DNA from: Palsa-504 sp963844625
GTDB lineage: Bacteria > Actinomycetota > Actinomycetes > Streptosporangiales > Streptosporangiaceae
Length of the DNA: 64,000 nt
Direction of reading: 5' to 3'
NCBI GenBank assembly: GCA_963844625.1
Contig: CAWJPF010000011.1
Span: 124,001-188,000 of the forward strand
Shown here: positions 61,263 to 64,000 of the stretch, in pieces
How the letters are laid out: the number at the start of each line of letters is the position of its first letter
Numbering within the stretch: the stretch's first letter is position 1
Position numbers and translations under genes: made by a program
Notes under the pieces: model-generated
The model's database searches: none
What the model was told of the DNA's origin: nothing
What the model saw: only the letters and a program-made list of their open reading frames with translations

Positions 61263-62633
61263 TCAGTTGGTTGGCGTGACGTTCACCGTGCTCACGCTGG
61301 TGGAGTAGCCGGGCACTGTCAGCGAGATCGAGTGCTCGCCGACCCGTGTCATCACGACGGTGGCACCCTGCCAGACATCGCTGGACACGTTGCTGCTGAA
61401 TGTTGCCGATGACGTCACGTCCGAGATCAGGTTGCCGAACTCGTCCGCAGTGGAGGCACCCAGCGGGAGCGGCGTACCGGCCGGGATCGACGCCGGCAGG
61501 CCCTCGATCACGACGTGGGTCGCGCTGGCCGGATTCACCATTACGTTCACGGACGAGGTGACGTCTGAGCTTCCGTCGTCCCAGCTGGCAGTGATGGTGT
61601 GATAGCCCGCTCCGGTCATCTCGACGCTGGTGCCGTGGATGACATCGGTCGGATAGTCGCTGGTCAACGTGACGTACTCGGAGACATTGCCGATGGGATC
61701 ACCGTTCGGATCCAAACCGCTGACGGTGAAGTCGAGCGGCATCGTGCCGGCGGTCGTCGTTGGGGTCGGCGCGGTCAGGTTAACCGAGAACCCGGACAGC
61801 CACTCGGTCTGGACCATGCCGTTGCCTGAGCTGGTGAAGGTCGAGATCTGCGGGCTGATGACGCTGGATGCCGTCATCGACGTGCCGGCGCCACCGCCGC
61901 CGCCGCCGCTGCCCTTGCTACTGGCCGGGCCCGACGTTCCGCCGGCTCCGCCGGCAACGCCGCCGCCACCGCCGCCGCCGGATCCGTTCACGCCGTCGGG
62001 CAGCTTGGTGGTGTTGCCAGGCGCGCCGGTTGCTCCGGACGGCTGGCCAGCGCCGCCACCGGCTCCGCCGACGGGACCGCCCTTGGCGTCGTAGTTTGAG
62101 CCCTGCCCGCCGTTAGAGGCACTGGTGCCGGCGTTGCCACCGTTGCCACCAGGCTCGGACGGTCCGTCGACTCCGGAGCCCTGACCCCACGCGCCCGCGC
62201 CACCGCCGCCACCCGCGACCGCGACCGTCGATCCATTGACAGCGAAGGAACTAGCGCCGCCGCCACCGCCTCCATTGTTGCCGCCGGCCGAACCGCCGGG
62301 CGCCGTAGCCCCCCAGCCGCCCTGACCGCCGGTCGAGCTATTCGCCTGCCCTTCCTGCCCGACGTTGATCGTCAGGCTATCGCCCTGCTTGACGAGCGCG
62401 TAGCCACCGACATTGGCGCCCTTACCGCCGAGGTTCGGCAAGAGGCCCCGCGTCGTGGTATTCCCGCCGGAACCGCCGATCGCAGCGAAGAGGACACCCT
62501 GCACACCCTGCGGAACGGTGACGTTGACTGGCGAGCCGGTGTAATCGTAGTTGACCGGCTGGAAGTCCTTGACGTACCGGTCCTGTGAGAGGTCGGAGAC
62601 CTCGGTCTGGGTAGAGTGCGACTTACGAGTCAT
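61263..62633 (-). CDS. glycine-rich protein with C-terminal Ig-like beta domains
   Basis: 456 aa from ATG 62633; AAGGAAAGG lies nine bases upstream. The N-terminus (about 1-60) is VKDFQPVNYDYTGSPVNVTV then PQGVQGVLFAAIGGSGG. Glycine-rich low complexity covers about 60-270 (GGNGGNAGTSASNGGQG, GSGGGGGGGVAGGAGG). Two Ig-like/bacterial invasin-type repeats follow at about 280-370 and 375-456 (SGLDPNGDPIGNVSEYVTLT, VIEGLPASIPAGTPLPLGAS). Architecture suggests a surface or fibre-like protein, but there is no Sec signal peptide, no LPXTG and no membrane anchor. Export, if any, must use another route. Hairpin at 61193 ends it. Confidence 0.75.
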   Translation of the reverse strand: MTRKSHSTQTEVSDLSQDRYVKDFQPVNYDYTGSPVNVTVPQGVQGVLFAAIGGSGGNTTTRGLLPNLGGKGANVGGYALVKQGDSLTINVGQEGQANSSTGGQGGWGATAPGGSAGGNNGGGGGGASSFAVNGSTVAVAGGGGGAGAWGQGSGVDGPSEPGGNGGNAGTSASNGGQGSNYDAKGGPVGGAGGGAGQPSGATGAPGNTTKLPDGVNGSGGGGGGGVAGGAGGTSGPASSKGSGGGGGGAGTSMTASSVISPQISTFTSSGNGMVQTEWLSGFSVNLTAPTPTTTAGTMPLDFTVSGLDPNGDPIGNVSEYVTLTSDYPTDVIHGTSVEMTGAGYHTITASWDDGSSDVTSSVNVMVNPASATHVVIEGLPASIPAGTPLPLGASTADEFGNLISDVTSSATFSSNVSSDVWQGATVVMTRVGEHSISLTVPGYSTSVSTVNVTPTN

Positions 62634-62920
62634 GACTGCTTGCCTTTCCTTGTCCGAGCGGTCCGCCATACCCGAGTGCGGCGAGCCATACGCCTTGCGT
62701 GTTTGCGAGATCGAGACTTCCGGACCTCAGAAATCTCAACGGGAATTTCATGCCCTGATCATGTGCCCGTCCCGGCCGCAGCACCCTGGGGAGACTCCCT
62801 AGTCTTCGGAGGCGGCGGCGCTCCCGTCGCCCTGGGCAGGTCCGATCCGTTCGACCTCGAACAGCCGCCACCAGCGGTAGCAACTCACCGGAAGCGGACC
62901 AGTCGACCGCCGGCAAGTCC

Positions 62921-63118
62921 GCTACGGCCGAAGACGCGCTATGGCTCGCGCTGTGCATAGCTTCCGAAGAAGGGGCAGGAACAGGCGAACTCATGCGTAT
63001 TACCGGAATGAAACCCACGAAGCTGTACCGGCACCTTCGGGAGTACGCCGAGCAGGACGGGCGTCCAGGTCAGCCGGGACACTGGCGCGCTCGCAGTGCC
63101 GACGAGCCGTCACCGTGA
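62921..63118 (+). pseudogene. C-terminal fragment of an FtsK/Tra-like protein (winged helix)
   Basis: The frame reads AEDALWLALCIASEEGAGTG, ELMRITGMKPTKLYRHLREY then AEQDGRPGQPGHWRA and stops at 63118. This helix-turn-helix end is like that of FtsK/SpoIIIE or conjugal Tra ATPases of actinomycete mobile elements. No ATPase domain is found before it and no start codon is convincing; the frame upstream becomes basic low complexity. Probably a mobile-element scar. Confidence 0.4.
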
Positions 63119-63489
63119 GTGATTGTCCTGCTGGTTCGTCCCGTCCCTCGCACACGCGTCTGCACGTAAACGCGTATACGCAGTCGATGGGACGAGCACC
63201 GAGCGTACCGGGCGGCAGAGAGGAGAGCGGCCCGGCACCGTGGGCGAGGGGAGCTGAGGCAGGGTGTCGGCAAGTCCGGGCCGACGGTGATCTAGGGAGT
63301 TTGCGACGCGCCGATATAGGCCGGTAGCAGCGCGGGCACGGCCCCGGAAGTGATCATGGCGCTTCCTGCACCTGCAAGATCACCGCTGAGGGGCCATGCC
63401 CGCTGCGCCATCATCTCTGACCGACCCCTGCCATCGGCCAGTCGCTCACCGCCGCGCAGGCACCGGTGACCGAGGTCTGCCACGGGTAC
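63119..63489. other. 371-bp region without a recognised gene
   Basis: It contains ACGCGT-rich pieces (CACACGCGTCTGCACGTAAA then CGCGTATACGC at about 63152-63182) flanked by GTCCCGTCC and its near-inverse ATGGGACGAG. Possible protein-binding site or element end; no gene. Confidence 0.35.
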
Positions 63490-64000
63490 CTACATCAGGC
63501 CGACCGTATCGTTGTCGGCCGATACCATCCCCATGGTGGGCGACGCCGCGTCGGCGATCGTCGCGCTTGCGCTCTCGAAAAGCTTCTCGGCCCCGGTTTT
63601 CAATTCACCAGCTCTGTGCCAGTCCAGCAGCGGTGTCACCTGGCCGGACGGATCGGTGAGCCCGGTCGGTACGTTCCTCAGGATCTCCCACTGCTGGGTC
63701 TTGCTCCGGCCGCAGGTGATGATGTCTGAGATCGCCTTCCGGGACGCGGCGACGGCTTCCGCGACGACGCTGATGTCGGCTCCGGTCCTGAGCATGTTCT
63801 CATCACCGTAGATGCGGAAGCTGGCAACTTCCGACGCCACGTTGAGCCCGCTGGCGTTGAAGTGATCGTGGACCAGCTTGGACGATAGCTGGACGGAGCG
63901 CGTGGCGAGGAAGGTCAGGTACTGGTGGTAGGCCTCTTCCTGGCTGACGCTCCCGTAGGCATGGACGCCGCTCGCCGCCACGCGCTCGGTGAAATGGGTA
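63490..64000 (-). CDS. C-terminal part of an unknown protein, cut by the window edge
   Basis: The frame is open to the right edge (THFTERVAASGVHAYGSVSQ), so the start lies beyond the window. About 169 residues are visible. Notable pieces: HDHFNASGLNVASEVASFRI, then YGDENMLRTGADISVVAEAV and ITCGRSKTQQWEILRNVPTG. I do not recognise the family. Composition is less GC-biased than in the first half of the window. It may be part of a mobile-element gene set. Confidence 0.6.
   Translation of the reverse strand, partial: THFTERVAASGVHAYGSVSQEEAYHQYLTFLATRSVQLSSKLVHDHFNASGLNVASEVASFRIYGDENMLRTGADISVVAEAVAASRKAISDIITCGRSKTQQWEILRNVPTGLTDPSGQVTPLLDWHRAGELKTGAEKLFESASATIADAASPTMGMVSADNDTVGLM

Overview
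The window is very GC-rich DNA with dense genes, frequent GTG/TTG starts and many 4-bp gene overlaps. Its gene families point to a filamentous or soil actinomycete: F420-type luciferase-like oxidoreductase, SpoIIE phosphatases, an RsbR/S/T module, CsbD, a DUF222/HNH endonuclease, a large AAA-LuxR regulator, and GAP (Sap) and GMC proteins. I cannot name a genus. No rRNA, tRNA, CRISPR array or intact transposase was seen.

Layout. 1-9.3 kb holds small metabolic genes: an F420-type oxidoreductase, an Erm/KsgA-like methylase, a frameshifted YtcJ-like amidohydrolase followed by a methyltransferase, PPK2 polyphosphate kinase, a PPOX flavoprotein, and an alpha/beta hydrolase convergent with a LysR regulator. 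9.4-13.8 kb has a decayed HNH endonuclease, then a Baeyer-Villiger-type monooxygenase, a double cupin and a DMT transporter in a row, each with its own in-gene minisatellite. 13.8-17.9 kb (minus strand) is an esterase / ATP-grasp / GCS2-ligase group. 18-27.6 kb is dominated by a tightly overlapped minus-strand signalling operon: RsbR, RsbS, RsbT, an RsbT-RsbX fusion, a hybrid histidine kinase, a receiver-SpoIIE protein and a PAS/GAF-SpoIIE phosphatase. An RsbV-like protein diverges from it, and CsbD plus a small membrane protein lie beside it. 28-33 kb holds CoA-transferase, a frameshifted aldehyde dehydrogenase, an ArsR-led operon and an AhpD-like protein. 33.5-43.9 kb holds two MFS exporters, an ABC exporter, their regulators with visible operators, and a VapBC module. 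43.9-47.7 kb is metH (frameshifted here), preceded by a clear SAH riboswitch. 48-64 kb is more accessory in look: topoisomerase IB, EamA transporter, AAA-LuxR beside a decayed epoxide hydrolase, GNAT, PRC-barrel, a short-chain dehydrogenase with a MerR-type promoter, GAP, GMC, a glycine-rich Ig-like protein, and several gene stubs.

Main non-gene observations. (1) A dispersed element, GTCCGTTCGG followed by an A-then-T-rich core and in two copies closed by the inverse arm, occurs four times between genes (three of them between divergent genes) and once inside a gene. I do not recognise it. (2) An SAH riboswitch with a visible anti-Shine-Dalgarno switch precedes metH. (3) There are long perfect hairpins or palindromes of 47-52 bp at three places. 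(4) Minisatellites with 15-18 bp units are unusually common, in linkers, tails and intergenic DNA. (5) Seven genes are broken by frameshifts or deletions; several breaks are single-base indels in GC runs, so sequencing error must be excluded before calling them pseudogenes.
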